A DNA stretch of 64,000 nucleotides from positions 4,402,001-4,466,000 of the forward strand of contig CM073194.1 in NCBI GenBank assembly GCA_037042915.1, read 5' to 3'. The notes beneath the pieces are model-generated. The model saw only the letters and a program-made list of their open reading frames with translations. It did not search any database and was not told where the DNA came from. The stretch comes from Auricularia sp. M13 (Eukaryota > Basidiomycota > Agaricomycetes > Auriculariales > Auriculariaceae). The position numbers were made by a program, and so were the translations under genes. Positions 1-10,698 of the stretch are shown here, piece by piece (the stretch's first letter is position 1; each line of letters begins with the position of its first letter).

Positions 1-717
1 CGAGGAGGACGGCGCACTGGAAGGAGTGCCGAAGCCGTGGGGACCGTTGTTGGAGGGATTCGCGATGACGTGCGCGCCGACGCCGCTGCCGAGCGGTGTT
101 CCCTCCTGCGGGATGCTCGAGAACGAGTCCTGCGCGCTCGCGACGTTGCTGAGGAACATGTCCCACTTGTTCTCCGGGTCGAGGGCGTTGCCGTCCGTGG
201 TATTAATGGGCATGATCGCGCCGACCTCGCCTTCGTGGCAATGCTTCGCGCAGGCATACCAGATCTCTGCGGGTAATGAGTTGACCGAAGTCACGTCAAA
301 CACACGCGCTGACTGACCATTCAAGTGGTCCTCAAGAGCGATGCTGAACATGGCGCCCTTCTTGCTGTCAAGAGGGGAGGCAAAGCCGCCCGAGAGGGGT
401 GTGCACGGAGCATCCAGCGAGGTCTGCACGATGGAGTGGTGACTGTGGCTGGTGTAAGTGCCCAGTGTTTCAGAACACGTGAGAAGATCTCACTCGTCTG
501 TGAATACGAAATGAACATTGGCCTTGATCGTCAAGTCGTCGGATGGCTCGACATCGGCCGTGGTGTTCATGATCTTCGATGAGAGTAAAACCTACAGGGT
601 TCCTTGTCCGTGAGAGAAGGCAGCCCTTGGAGTGACGCTACATACAACCGATCCAGGCAGTCTGTTGGGCGCCGCATTGACGAGGCCGATGAGGAGCAAT
701 GCAGCGTAGGGGATCAT
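1..717 (-). CDS. Secreted cupredoxin-like protein, N-terminal part (runs off the left edge)
   Basis: Exons read as 717-646, 591-494, 448-318 and 266-1; the frame is continuous across all three GT-AG introns. The first exon encodes a signal peptide (starts MIPYAALLLIGLVNAAP). The body then reads through NVHFVFTDDHSHHSIVQ and later EIWYACAKHCHEGEVGAIMP. This is the pattern of fungal extracellular cupredoxin-fold proteins: a His in the H-S-I/V-x-Q segment, then Cys and His ligands in the W-Y/F-x-C ... HC segment. The reading becomes Ser/Pro/Gly-rich towards the edge, as in GPI-anchored or serine-rich members. Function in such proteins is usually undefined copper binding at the cell surface or wall. 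The C-terminus is outside the window, so anchoring cannot be judged. Confidence 0.8.
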
Positions 718-1231
718 GACGAAAGAGGGTTGGTTGAAGGTAAGATCGACAGCCCCACCAACACGCCCTCAGCGGCCTTTATGGCTGCAGCCTGCCAGGC
801 TACAGCCTAGGTTAGCCCGGGCTGCGCATGAGGGCTTCGTGTGTTCGCGTTTCTCGCGGTCTGCCGGGGTTACTCAAGTGGTCAACGTCCGCAGCAGACA
901 CTTCTGCTTTTGGACGTGACTTCGTTCTTTATCGATTGCAGGCTCGAGGATCGGCCGCAATAACCTAATATCCATAGATAAGATGCAGAGCTGGACTGGC
1001 CCGACGTTTGTGCACAGTCCTGCGGAATCCGGAATCCCGCGGTTGACAATCCAAACGAACCTTGTGCCCGTGCCCGCAGTTTGTTCGCAATTCCCGAAAT
1101 ACAGGTGACAGAAGGCGAATATCCCCTCTGAAAGGAAGACCGAATTTTCCACGATGAGACTCCTCTGGGTCTGCCCGTTTCAGTCAATTGGTTTTATACT
1201 TAGAAAACATTTTCCGCCTATGATCACGGCG
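718..1231. other. Intergenic, no gene seen
   Basis: This holds the upstream region of the cupredoxin gene and the 3' flank of the HAD gene. Short open frames here have no coding character. No regulatory site could be assigned. Confidence 0.5.
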
Positions 1232-2035
1232 TCATGGAGTCGTTTTGAGCTCCTGCTCGACGGCCTTGGCCATCTCACCAAGTGTGTTGAATCGGTAGGT
1301 GTAGTTGGCGCTCTCCTCGTGGCCCATCGCAGCGCCCTCGCGGTCGATCCAAGCCGAATGCAGGCCGAGTGCGTTGGCGGGGATGTGGTCGTGCATCCTA
1401 CTCTGCGCCACGACAAGCACCTCGTCCTTAGCCACGCCAAACTCGTCGCGCACCGCATTGAGCATGTACTCGAAGTTGGCTAGCGCGGGCTTGTAGGAAC
1501 CAACGTCCTGAGCCGTGATGATCTTGTCAAACGTGAACCCACCGGGACCCTCGACGATGCGGCGAGTGCGTTCGAAGAGCGAGCGGTCGACGTTCGACAG
1601 GACGACAAGTTTGAAGTGCTTCTTGAGCACAGCGAGCGCGGCGGCTGAGTCGCTGAACGGCGTCCAGTCACCCACAGACTCGCCAAATGCAACGGCACTC
1701 GTGTGGTTTGCCGTGAGCGACTCGGCCTTTCCACCAAGTCGTTGACCGAGAGCAGCGTAGACATGTGCGAGCAGTTCGGTGTAAGGCATCGACGGGTGCT
1801 TCGCCTGCAAGTCTGCCTCGACGCTGACGAACGCCTGCAGCGCCTCGGCGCGCGTGAACCGTGTCCCGCTGGCTGCGAGAAGCGGCTGCAGCCTGTCGTA
1901 AATGTTGCTTTCCCAGTCCTGCATAGAACTGTGTATAAGCGGCGCGCTCATGAACTGGCGCGATCTGCTGCGTACGATGATGGTGCCGTAGCAGTCGAAG
2001 CAGAGTGCCTTGTGGCTCGTCAGCGCAGGAATCAT
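1232..2035 (-). CDS. HAD-superfamily haloacid dehalogenase-like hydrolase, about 248 aa
   Basis: The start ALCFDCYGTII has the HAD motif I, with the nucleophile Asp in DCYGT. A 57-nt in-frame intron (1975-1919, GT-AG) separates it from DWESNIYDRLQPLL, which restores the D-x-x-G-T-(L/I)-DWE-x-G-(I/L)-Y arrangement typical of type II haloacid dehalogenases. Motif II is seen as LVVLSNVDRS and the Lys of motif III as SYKPALANFEYML. The acidic motif IV region is VLVVAQSRMHDHIPANALG, where a DxxHD-like signature is expected. Length fits the family (about 230-260 aa). It probably acts as a soluble C-halogen or phosphoester hydrolase, but substrate cannot be predicted. The intron is called because the sequence between the two motif halves is unlike any HAD protein. 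Confidence 0.85.
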   Translation of the reverse strand: MIPALTSHKALCFDCYGTIIVRSRSRQFMSAPLIHSSMQDWESNIYDRLQPLLAASGTRFTRAEALQAFVSVEADLQAKHPSMPYTELLAHVYAALGQRLGGKAESLTANHTSAVAFGESVGDWTPFSDSAAALAVLKKHFKLVVLSNVDRSLFERTRRIVEGPGGFTFDKIITAQDVGSYKPALANFEYMLNAVRDEFGVAKDEVLVVAQSRMHDHIPANALGLHSAWIDREGAAMGHEESANYTYRFNTLGEMAKAVEQELKTTP

Positions 2036-2444
2036 GCTTGAAACTGAGGATACTGGGTGCTGCGGGGCTCGCGACCGTCCTTATAATAAGGCAGCAGGCC
2101 GGAGCCGGTGACGTCGGACTCTGCTCATTTGTGCATCGCTACCCGATGTGGAAGTTGAGATAAGACAAGACCCGTCAATCAGGAGGGAAAATCAACTTGC
2201 AGTGTTCGACCCTGCCTAGGACCGTGGGTCAGTAGTGTACGCGTGAGACTACTTGCGAACAAGATAATGATCGAATGAACTCCTTTGAGTCTCAGGGGAA
2301 AACGACATATCAAGGCGTCTTTACGACTGAAACCTCCTTGGACTCCGAACTGCGCAACAATTGAACATGTGCTGTTCAGCAATTCCACCTCCAAGAACCA
2401 TAGCTCGTATATATCGCACCATCGCGAACGATCCAACGAATTAT
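2036..2444. other. Intergenic, no gene seen
   Basis: Upstream region of the HAD gene and 3' flank of the FAD oxidoreductase. No open frame with coding character was recognised. Confidence 0.5.
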
Positions 2445-4256
2445 TTAGTTCGGAGGTAGCTTGAACCCCCCGCGCCAGAGCTTCCTCAACACGCCCTGCG
2501 GATCATACGCATCTCTGGCCTTCAGCAACCTCCCACGGTCCGCCAAGGCTCCAAAGACTCCAGGCACCTGGTCTCCCGACGCATAGTTGCTGTAGACGAA
2601 ATCCGCCAGCAGCCCGCGCGCGCTCGCCGTATCGCGCGTCCATGCGTACAGCGCCGCGGCAGCCTTCGACATCGGCGCGTCGTACGACGGGTCCTTCCAT
2701 ATGTTGAAGAATGCGAGGACTACAGACGGTATGGAGATTAGCATGAGGCTCGAAATTGAAGAAGTGGTGGGGGTTAAGGTACTGACGGAAGAAATCCTCG
2801 TCGCCGTCCGGATCGATCATCCTGAGCGGATGGTCGCCGCTCTTGCGCTGCATGCCACGCGTGATGGGCTGCGTCATGAACGCCCACGCCGCCTCCTCGT
2901 TCCCCTCCTTCCCGGGCACGAGATGTCCGAACAACTCGCAGCCCTTGCGAAACACCTCCTCGACGAACTTGGGGTCCATCCGCACGGTGAGCGAGTACCA
3001 CACGTTGCGGCTGGGGCTCAGCGCGGGCGAGGTGCTCCATTCCGCGAGGAAGTTGCTGATATCGTCTTCCCGGAGCGTGTCGAGCAGCGGCTGGCCGAGG
3101 ATCTTCTGCTGCTCTGCGGAGAAGGGTGAAGATGGCGCGAGGGAGCCGTAGTGCATGTAGGGTATCCAGACCACGTAGGACGCGGTGGGTGGGTTCCATA
3201 TCTGCATAATCCTCCGCGTCAATAAGGGAAAGCGAAAAAACAACCGGTGGGGGACAGGTGAGCGAATGAGAATGAGTGAGACTTACGACGACAGGCGCGA
3301 ACAACCTCCTCGGCTCGTCCTCGATCCCCCGCGTGAAATCCTTCAACGCCTCAAACGTCGTCACAGGCTGAGCATTGCTCTCGCTGACAGAGTACATCAA
3401 CGAGCCACCCCGCGCGCGATGGCCCGCGTGTGCGGCGAAGGTGCGTATCTGGAACCGCGTGACGACACCGAAATTCGTGCTCCCGAATTTGAGCGCCCAG
3501 AAGAGCTCGGGGTGCGACGTCGCGGTGGCAGTGACCAGCGCGCCGGACGCCAGGACGACGTCGTAGGCGGTGATTTGGGAGGAGGCAAGCCCGCGTTCGG
3601 GTGTCAGGAGGGAGATGCCGCCTTTCCGATAGAATGGTGGTCAGAGAATGCGCCAGAGGCGGAGGAGTATAAGGGGAAGGTGGAAGTGGGGAAAGAGACT
3701 CACTGCCCAAGAGGAACCCGCCGACGCCGACGGCCGTGACGCGCGCGCCCATGGTGATGCGGCCCTTAGACCCAAGATACGCATATACCTCGCCCCACCG
3801 CAGACCGGGACCGAGCGAGACCGTGTCGTCGTCATGCAGCTCCAGCGTCTTCAGGCCGCCCATGTCAATTGTGATACCTACAGCAAACACGTTACCGCTC
3901 TGAGACCTGTCGTAACGGGGGCTCGAGACCGCAACAGACCTTCGGGGCCAATGTTAGACGCGCCCTTCCAGGTCATGTACCCGCCGCTCTTGACCGCGAA
4001 CGGCACGGCGTGCTTCACTGCGAGCTGCACGGCCGCTTGGACGTCGGAGGAGGAGCGCGGACGGACGACGCAGGCGGGCTGCATCTCCGCCTGCGGATGG
4101 CTGAAGTAGAGCGAGGTGTAGGTCTCGTCGCCGGGCAACACGAAGTCGACGGCGGGCTGGAGGTGTCTGAGATCATCGATCTACGCGAATTATAATAGTG
4201 AGTGCAGGGTCGGTATGTCGCAGATGAAGGGGACGTACGAAGGTCGCGGTGCCCAT
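2445..4256 (-). CDS. FAD-linked (berberine-bridge-type) oxidoreductase, about 485 aa
   Basis: Six exons: 4256-4239, 4180-3940, 3877-3704, 3621-3287, 3201-2787, 2719-2445; the lengths sum to 1458 nt. The protein has a PCMH-type FAD-binding domain (PACVVRPRSSSDVQAAV, AVPFAVKSGGYMTWKGAS, VGVGGFLLGSGISLLTPERG) and ends with the BBE domain signature (YDPQGVLRKLWRGGFKLP). The family oxidises alcohols, sugars or secondary-metabolite scaffolds, using FAD often tethered to a His in SGGH. Here that position is Tyr (SGGY), so the usual histidyl-FAD bond cannot form. No signal peptide is seen with the chosen start MGTATFIDDLRHLQPAV, whereas many relatives are secreted; an upstream exon cannot be excluded. 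No secondary-metabolite cluster surrounds it. Confidence 0.88.
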
Positions 4257-5361
4257 AGCTGAGTCCGTTCCACTGAGCAGAGTGGATCGATGGCAGGGAG
4301 CACTGGCAACGGAGTGGGAGGCAGCTGGGGCATTATGTACTCTGGCGTTAAGCGAGAGAAGCAGAAGGCAAGCATGAAGTGTTTGTTGACTTATTGAGCA
4401 TCCTCCGAAGGCGTGTCGATTGCGATGGGCGTGCAGTATCCCGCGCGGGATCAGATCTCCTACTGCGAGGAGCGTCAAAAGCTCTCAGTAGGGCTCATGA
4501 GGCAAGGCAGACGTTGGGAGCAACGAAGAGCTCACCGGCGTTCCGCGGTCAGCTGTGCAAGGCATTTGAAGCTCTAACGAGCACGTCGACCTGTGGCGCA
4601 CCAATGCATTGACAAAGAAGGTCTGCAACCCAGCGACGAGATTGGGCCTAAATTTACCTTGATGCTCCAGGGTGACTCTAAAGTTCACGCGCACAACTAA
4701 AATTACGGCGCAAGATTTTGTCCTTCACTGTGTCCCACACATAAATTGACGGCAGGCGTTGACTTGATATTTGCTGACTTGCGACCATGTGAACAGAAAA
4801 GCAAATGAACATGTAAGATTCTGCATTGCAAGACATATGGACATGGTGACAAGCAACTGGACTATGCGCAGCCTGAAAAACCTCGTCAGCTACTGTCCAA
4901 ACGCGACGAAGGCACAAGCGATGCGGAAGAGGGTGGGTAAAGGATCAGACAGTCATCAATGTCATTAAGGCGCGCGGTGCGTCGTCGTATACACGACAGA
5001 CAGCGATACACGCCGCAAATCGACTAAGAGGTGCCAATGGGTCAACTGACACTCATCACAGAGTAGCAAGAAGGAACGATGGTCGTGCGCGGGGACGGAC
5101 GCTTACCTGGAGATTAGAAGGAAAGAAAGAGCGTGAAAAGTCCGACACGCGTGCGCGCGAAAATATAGCATTGCGGAGGCGGAGTCTGAATAATACTGCC
5201 GGAGGTGTACGGCCCGCGAGCAAACCTTAGTTTCGTGTACTTCCACAACCCGTCACCCGCGTCCAAGAGCGGCCTCCCCTCCTCCCTCCACTGTGAGTGT
5301 CTACAGTGGGTACTGGCGAATGTAATGCTGACGCTGCGTAGAAACAAAAAAGACTAGGAAA
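4257..5361. other. Intergenic region between divergent genes
   Basis: It separates the FAD oxidoreductase (minus) and RPS3 (plus), so it should hold both promoters and 5' leaders. No convincing coding frame and no RNA gene was recognised. Confidence 0.5.
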
Positions 5362-6271
5362 ATGTCTGGCCAAATTAGCAAGAAGCGCAAGGTGCCTTGC
5401 TCGTATTATCTGTGACTGGCGGGCGGTCGCTGACGGTCCCGTTTGCAGTTCGTGGCGGACGGTGTGTTCCGCGCTGAGCTCAACGAATTCTTCACGCGCG
5501 AGCTGGCCGAGGAGGGTTACTCTGGCTGCGACGTCCGTGTGACGCACGCACGCACTGAGGTGAGCACCATTATTATATTATATTTCATATGATAAATTAT
5601 AACTAAATAATTGCCAGATCATTATCCGCGCGACGCACACGCGCGAGGTGCTCGGCGACAAGGGCCGCCGCATCCGCGAGCTCACCGCGCTCATCCAGAA
5701 GCGGTTCAAGTTCCCGGAGAACTCGCTCGAGCTGTACGCGGAGAAGGTGATGCACCGCGGGCTGTCGGCCGTCGCCCAGTGCGAGTCGCTGCGCTACAAG
5801 CTGCTCGGCGGCCTCGCCGTCCGCCGCGCCTGCTACGGTGTCCTGCGCTTCGTCATGGAGAGCGGCGCGAAGGGCTGCGAGGTCGTCGTGTCCGGCAAGC
5901 TGCGCGCGGCGCGCGCCAAGTCGATGAAGTTCACGGACGGCTTCATGATCCACTCCGGCCAGCCGTCGCGCGACTTTGTCGACTCGGCCGTGCGCCACGT
6001 CATGCTCAAGCAGGGTGTCCTCGGCATCAAGGTCAAGATCATGAAGGGCTGGGACCCCACGGGCGAGACGGGCCCCAAGAAGCCGCTGCCTGACATGGTC
6101 ACCATCATCGAGCCCCCCATCGACAAGGTCATCGGCGAGCCGACGTCCGAGCAGCGCGGCGTGCCCGAGATCGTGCCGCAGGCCGCGCCCGTCGCCGCCC
6201 AGGACGAGTACGCGCAGCCGCCGCCGGACCAGTACGCCGTCGGCTACCAGCCCGAGCAACCCGAGTTCTGA
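5362..6271 (+). CDS. RPS3: 40S ribosomal protein S3 (uS3), 264 aa
   Basis: Exons 5362-5391, 5449-5559 and 5618-6271 sum to 795 nt. The protein starts [10 protein letters not shown], continues with [19 protein letters not shown] and [19 protein letters not shown] (KH domain), and contains [18 protein letters not shown] and [19 protein letters not shown], all diagnostic of eukaryotic uS3. It is a component of the small ribosomal subunit at the mRNA entry channel. The first intron follows the tenth codon, as often seen in fungal ribosomal protein genes. The C-terminal tail is rich in Pro, Ala and Gln and is the only variable part. Confidence 0.98.
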
Positions 6272-6571
6272 GCCGTGTTTCTCCCATGGTCATGTGTGTT
6301 GTGTGACAAAATTCTATATTGGCTTATGGCGTCCATGCCTTTGCACATTTCCTGGCTGTGTGAATTGCTTTGTGAGCCGCCCCCTGGCATCCAGTGCAAC
6401 CCGATCGCGGAGTCGGGTGCGAATTCGTCATCCTCGCGCGTATAAGACCCGCGCTGGCGCAAGATTGGCGATGGCTGCATGCTTTCCCGTCTGTCCCGCC
6501 TCGCATTCACGCTCCCAGTCTTCCGCTCGTCTGTCAACAGCACGCACGGCATATCGTCTGCACAGTATCCA

Positions 6572-7281
6572 ATGTCCGCCAACAGTCAGTTTCGAACCCC
6601 CGTCCTCAAAATTCGGTTCGCGAGCTAAACGATGACCAGCTGAAGTCGCGACGTTCGCCTCGGGCTGCTTCTGGGGCACTGAGCACATCTTCCTGAAGCA
6701 CTACCGCAACAAGGGCGTGCTCAAGACCGCCGTGGGCTACACCGGCGGGCGCGCGGACGCGCCAAACCCGAGCTACCGCCAGGTGTGCACGGGCGCGACG
6801 GGCCACGCGGAGGCCGTGCGCCTCGAGTTCGACCCCCAGCAGGTCTCGTACGCCGAGCTCGTCGAGTTCTTCTACCGCACCCACGACCCCACCACGCTCA
6901 ACTCCCAGGGCCCCGATACCGGCACCCGTGCGTCCGATCCCAGCGCTCGCGCGCAGACTCAGAGCTGACGCCGAGTTGCTCTTTGGATAGAGTACCGCTC
7001 GGCGATCTTCACGCACAGCGACGAGCAGGCCGAGATCGCGCGGCGCGTCACGGACGAGGTCCAGAAGGCGCATTTCGACCCGATTGGCAAGAAGATCGTC
7101 ACCACCATCGAGCCTGCCAGGGATTGGTACAATGCGGAGGACTACCACCAGGAGTACCTCTTCAAGGTGTGTTTTCAGCCTCTACCTTCCTCGCGATCTT
7201 GTCGGTGCTAATGCTGTAATCTTCTCCTTCGCGCAGAATCCGACCGGCTACCAGTGCCCGACGCACAGGCTTCACTGGTGA
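6572..7281 (+). CDS. msrA: Peptide methionine-S-sulfoxide reductase, 171 aa
   Basis: Exons 6572-6584, 6646-6927, 6991-7166 and 7237-7281 sum to 516 nt. The mini-exon MSANI joins directly to [15 protein letters not shown], which carries the catalytic GCFWG motif. Further MsrA hallmarks are [58 protein letters not shown] and EDYHQEYL. The enzyme reduces methionine-S-sulfoxide in proteins with thioredoxin. No targeting peptide is seen, so it is probably cytosolic. The first exon has only 13 nt and would be missed by simple gene finders, but it gives the only in-frame ATG next to the catalytic motif. Confidence 0.95.
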
Positions 7282-8278
7282 ACCGCGAAGCTGTAATCTT
7301 CTGAATCCCGAGTTGGAGCAATATGTGCTCTTTTGTACGAAGTATGCTGCGTGTGCTTGTAAGTGAAATGCAATTTTTCTGTTTAAGATGCGCCGTGATT
7401 GCACGCGCCCCTTCATACTAGACGACGCTCACGAAGAAGCATGGCTGCTATGGTCCTTACCTTGCCTCCATCCCGCCGTCCTGATCCCGTGGAGCTGGCT
7501 CTCGTCTCTTCTGGCTTGCGGTCGCTCAACAGCTTATAGTGCGCGTTGGAGTCCACATGCTGTTGCGAGCGAGGGGCGCGGTATCTACTGCACGATGCTG
7601 CCCTCGGCTGTGGCTATATCTACCGGCTAGCCTTGGGCACACGTCTCGCTTCGAGCTGGGCTGCGATTTTTCGAATGGTTGTCAGGATTGACCATCTCCA
7701 GTGGTCTCGTCAGTCAACAGCGATACAAGAGCAACAGCCTTTGCTATTTGGTTCTTCGAGGTGCCCTTGCTCTTGCGTCTCCCTGCGTTGCTGGTGATAT
7801 CACACTGTTCCCGTTGGGCACCGTGCTGTGCTCTCAGCATGCAGATGCATGCCATTTGGGTAATTACGGGACGACTCGAGTCTGCACGGTCAGACAATGC
7901 CGCGTGTTCTTTGGCGTTGCTCGCAAGCTGCTTCTGCGAAGAACGAATCTGCAATACTGGGGGACTTCCTTTTCCCGAGTAGCTTGTCGGCGATCGTGGC
8001 AGCTTGTCGACGTTGGTCGATCTTATGGAAATTTTAATCTCACGTCGAAGAGCAATTGGCAGGCTAACGATTGAAAGGTCGGCGAGCGGCCGCCTTTCGC
8101 GGACACTTCACTCGCGCTCGCGGTGCTCCCAGATTCGGCCAAACTGTACTCCGAGTCTCAGAGACTTTCTAACCGCCTCCAAGTCCACCCGGCTCCTGCA
8201 GCAACGTAGTCGCTAGTCTGCGTGGCAACAAGATCCAATTCTCCGCGCACGACTCGAGCACTCAATCCCCAAGATGAG
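7282..8278. other. Intergenic, about 1 kb, nothing recognised
   Basis: Open frames here are short, without spliceable continuation or familiar motifs. The distal end adjoins the left limit of the inverted duplication. No RNA gene or mobile element was recognised. Confidence 0.45.
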
Positions 8279-9298
8279 ACGGTTTCTCGATCACCTCTCA
8301 CGATCCCGCCCTCGGACCTGCGCGGATGCCTCTCCTCCGCCCACCGCCACCCCCTAAGCCCTATATCAGCTCTGCGGGACATTCCGAATCAACAACCAGG
8401 TTGACTTCCCCCAGTCCCCTCTGGTCCCCCTCCACACATACTCACACTTTTACCCCTATCCTCCCCATACCTCCCACAACCCCCTCCTCCCTCCCCATCC
8501 ATCCCCTCCATTATCATCATGATGTCTGCGTCCGTGTCTGCCTCCTCCCTTCGTAGCTTTGCTAGCTCGAAGAGTCTCGCGTCGTTCACGACCGAGCTCG
8601 CGAGCGCGCAGCTGTTCGCCGAAGTGGCGAACAGCGGCGCGACGGCGCGTGTTAAGCGCCGTCCCCGTGTCCGCCCCGAGAGCATCCTTCCCGGTCTGAT
8701 GTTTGCTAAACCATCCCAGCGTGCCGTAGATGAAAACATCGAGCTCGAGTCCACCTTGATTGAGTCGAACGTCGAGTCGTCGACCTCCATCGCGAGCATG
8801 AGCAGCAGCAAGAGTCTCAACTCGTTCAAACGCGACCTCTTCGAAACTGGCAGACTCGGGGAGCTGAACTCGTGCGGCTTCGAGGCTCGCGCCTACCGTC
8901 GTCGTGTCCGTTCGACGAGCGTCGTCCAGCCTGAACCGACCCCTAAGCCGACGATTGGAGTCAATAAGGCAGCCGGCGTGTCGACTGCGAGCATGCGTCT
9001 GCCACTGGCAGAACGGTCGCCATTCGTTCAGTACACGCCGTCCGGCTCCCTGAGCCTGACGAGCGTGCGCGACCGCAGCGGCAAATGGGTTGGCGCGACG
9101 CCTTCGTTCTTTGCTGACCTCGAGCCCGAGCAAGAGTTTCGTCTGGGAAGTGCGCTTCTTCTTCCGGCTATGCAGTTCACGTCGGGCACCGTCGGTGCCG
9201 AGAAAGGCGATGTTCTGCGCTCTATCATGGGCGAACCCGCCGACGAGAAGACGTCGCGGGTTGGGAAGCTTCTACAAGCTTTCAAGCGCACTGCATAA
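8279..9298 (+). repeat. Left arm of a roughly 1-kb inverted duplication
   Basis: The segment from the upstream tract (beginning near GGTTTCTCGATCACCTCTCA at about 8280) through the stop codon is repeated in inverted orientation at 18306-19320. Similarity covers about 240 nt of promoter and leader plus the whole coding region, and stops at the stop codon. On the far side it fades near 8280/19315. The C/T-rich leader (8400-8510) is also shared. Confidence 0.92.
8519..9298 (+). CDS. Unknown serine-rich protein, paralogue 1 (259 aa, single exon)
   Basis: No known domain was recognised. Two similar Ser-rich stretches stand out near residues 8-28 (SLRSFASSKSLASFTTEL) and 91-106 (SIASMSSSKSLNSFKR). 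A basic patch (ARVKRRPRVRPES) lies near residue 43, another (AYRRRVRSTSV) near 126, and the C-terminal third is more ordered (SFFADLEPEQEFRLGSALLL ... GEPADEKTSRVGKLLQAFKR). No signal peptide or membrane segment is evident. A paralogue of about 96% identity lies inverted at 18306-19082, and a decayed fragment of a third copy at 15985-16160. The ten or so substitutions, one single-residue indel and intact frames suggest recent duplication with the protein still under constraint. Two adjacent ATGs open the frame; the first is used here. Confidence 0.75.
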   Translation: MMSASVSASSLRSFASSKSLASFTTELASAQLFAEVANSGATARVKRRPRVRPESILPGLMFAKPSQRAVDENIELESTLIESNVESSTSIASMSSSKSLNSFKRDLFETGRLGELNSCGFEARAYRRRVRSTSVVQPEPTPKPTIGVNKAAGVSTASMRLPLAERSPFVQYTPSGSLSLTSVRDRSGKWVGATPSFFADLEPEQEFRLGSALLLPAMQFTSGTVGAEKGDVLRSIMGEPADEKTSRVGKLLQAFKRTA

Positions 9299-10698
9299 TT
9301 TCTTCCTTTGCCCCGTTAATACTCTCTCGTTCATTTATCAATAATACACTCACTGACTGCACTCTTTCGCTTCATCCGCCCTGTTTAATGCGATGATTTG
9401 CTCACATTAATACCCCTCATAATCCAAGTCCATGCTCGTGCTTCCCATCTCCCTTTGAACCCCTTCTCATAGTATCGTTTCGACCAGCCACGTTGGCACG
9501 GTGTCGAAATGATGCTATGACTAGGTCGTTAAACCATCTTTGCCAATGGGAGTTGCGTGGTTGACGGCGCAGACCAAGGGCACGGCATTCCATCGTTTGA
9601 AGCAGTTTGGATACAAAAATCCAGCCTCCAGGTTGTTATCCATAAATTATCAGCGCTCACATGAGCGCGAAACAAACTCAGAGAGAAAGCACGTTTGAAG
9701 GAGAGAATAGCATCCCGTCGGGTTATCGATCAGCCCAGTGGCGCCAAAAAAGAACTGACGCTGTTGTCCACGAACGGCGCACTGTGCCCGCGCCGCGGGC
9801 AGGCGGCACCGGGGCTTGACAGAGATCAACGGAGCAGGACAGAAAACAGTCGGCGCATGCAGGTCCCGATAGAACCGCGGGGAGACGAGGCCAGGCGGTA
9901 GTAACCTCTGCTTCGGCGCTGTACAAAGCACGTGGCTGCATGAAACCCAAGAGCCTGAGTCTGGAATTGCACAGAGCGAGGTGACCTGGGTCAATAGGTT
10001 GTCGGATGCAAGTCGAGACGGACTCGGAGTAAGAGATTGTAAACCCGGGCTGCGGCACAGTCAGTACTGTATTCATTATCGGTGCTTCTCATCAACCCGA
10101 GCAATTGAGTGTTCAAAAGCTTCGTCGTCTGCCAAGTCAGGACGTCCGCAAACGCTGGGCAGGAAGGACTCAGCGCTTATCCAGGCACGAAGAGCGGCAA
10201 GGCTGCGGAGAACTTCGAGCTGCCAAAATGAATCAGCTTCCTCAAACGAAGTCGACGGCAGCGAGATTGACGGAGATGGGCAGGGAGAAGTGGCAGCAAA
10301 GCAAGGACAAGTCGAGTCCATGTCGCAGTGACATGGGCGCGAGCGAGGATTGGCAGCAAAGCAAAAACGAGTCGAGTCCATTTTTCGCCGGGGATGCGAT
10401 AAGCCACAGATAAAATAACAAGGGGATGTGCGAGACCGGACGGGACGTGGTCAAAACGAGCGAGGAGTGGGATAGAATTAGCTGGCGCCGGGCAGTGGAG
10501 TAGGGTAGGGTAGGATGCGGGAAGGGGTGTGCGGGATAAGACAGCAAGCAGAATGTGGGGAGTCCGTGCGTGCGTTGCGTGAATATGCGTTTCTCAATGT
10601 TCCGGAGGAACGTCTATAGGGATGGGGGGAATGGGGGATAGTGATGCATGGGGAGGCAAGAAAGGGCACAGCGAGGAGTCCGGAGAGAGATATCGTCG
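9299..10698. other. Intergenic, 1.4 kb, with a short tandem repeat
   Basis: It lies between the convergent paralogue 1 (plus) and the long unknown gene (minus). It contains the 60-bp-period repeat at 10291-10380. No gene or RNA was recognised. Confidence 0.45.
10291..10380. repeat. 30-nt unit repeated with exact 60-bp spacing
   Basis: TGGCAGCAAAGCAAGGACAA... at 10291-10320 recurs at 10351-10380 with two differences, both units ending GTCGAGTCCA. Between them is a small perfect hairpin, CCATGTC-GCAGT-GACATGG, at 10318-10336. Function unknown. Confidence 0.8.

Noticed and set aside
8400-8518. C/T-rich microsatellite-like tract as an independent repeat
   Set aside because: It is the shared leader/promoter of the duplicated Ser-rich gene and recurs with it at 19085-19200.
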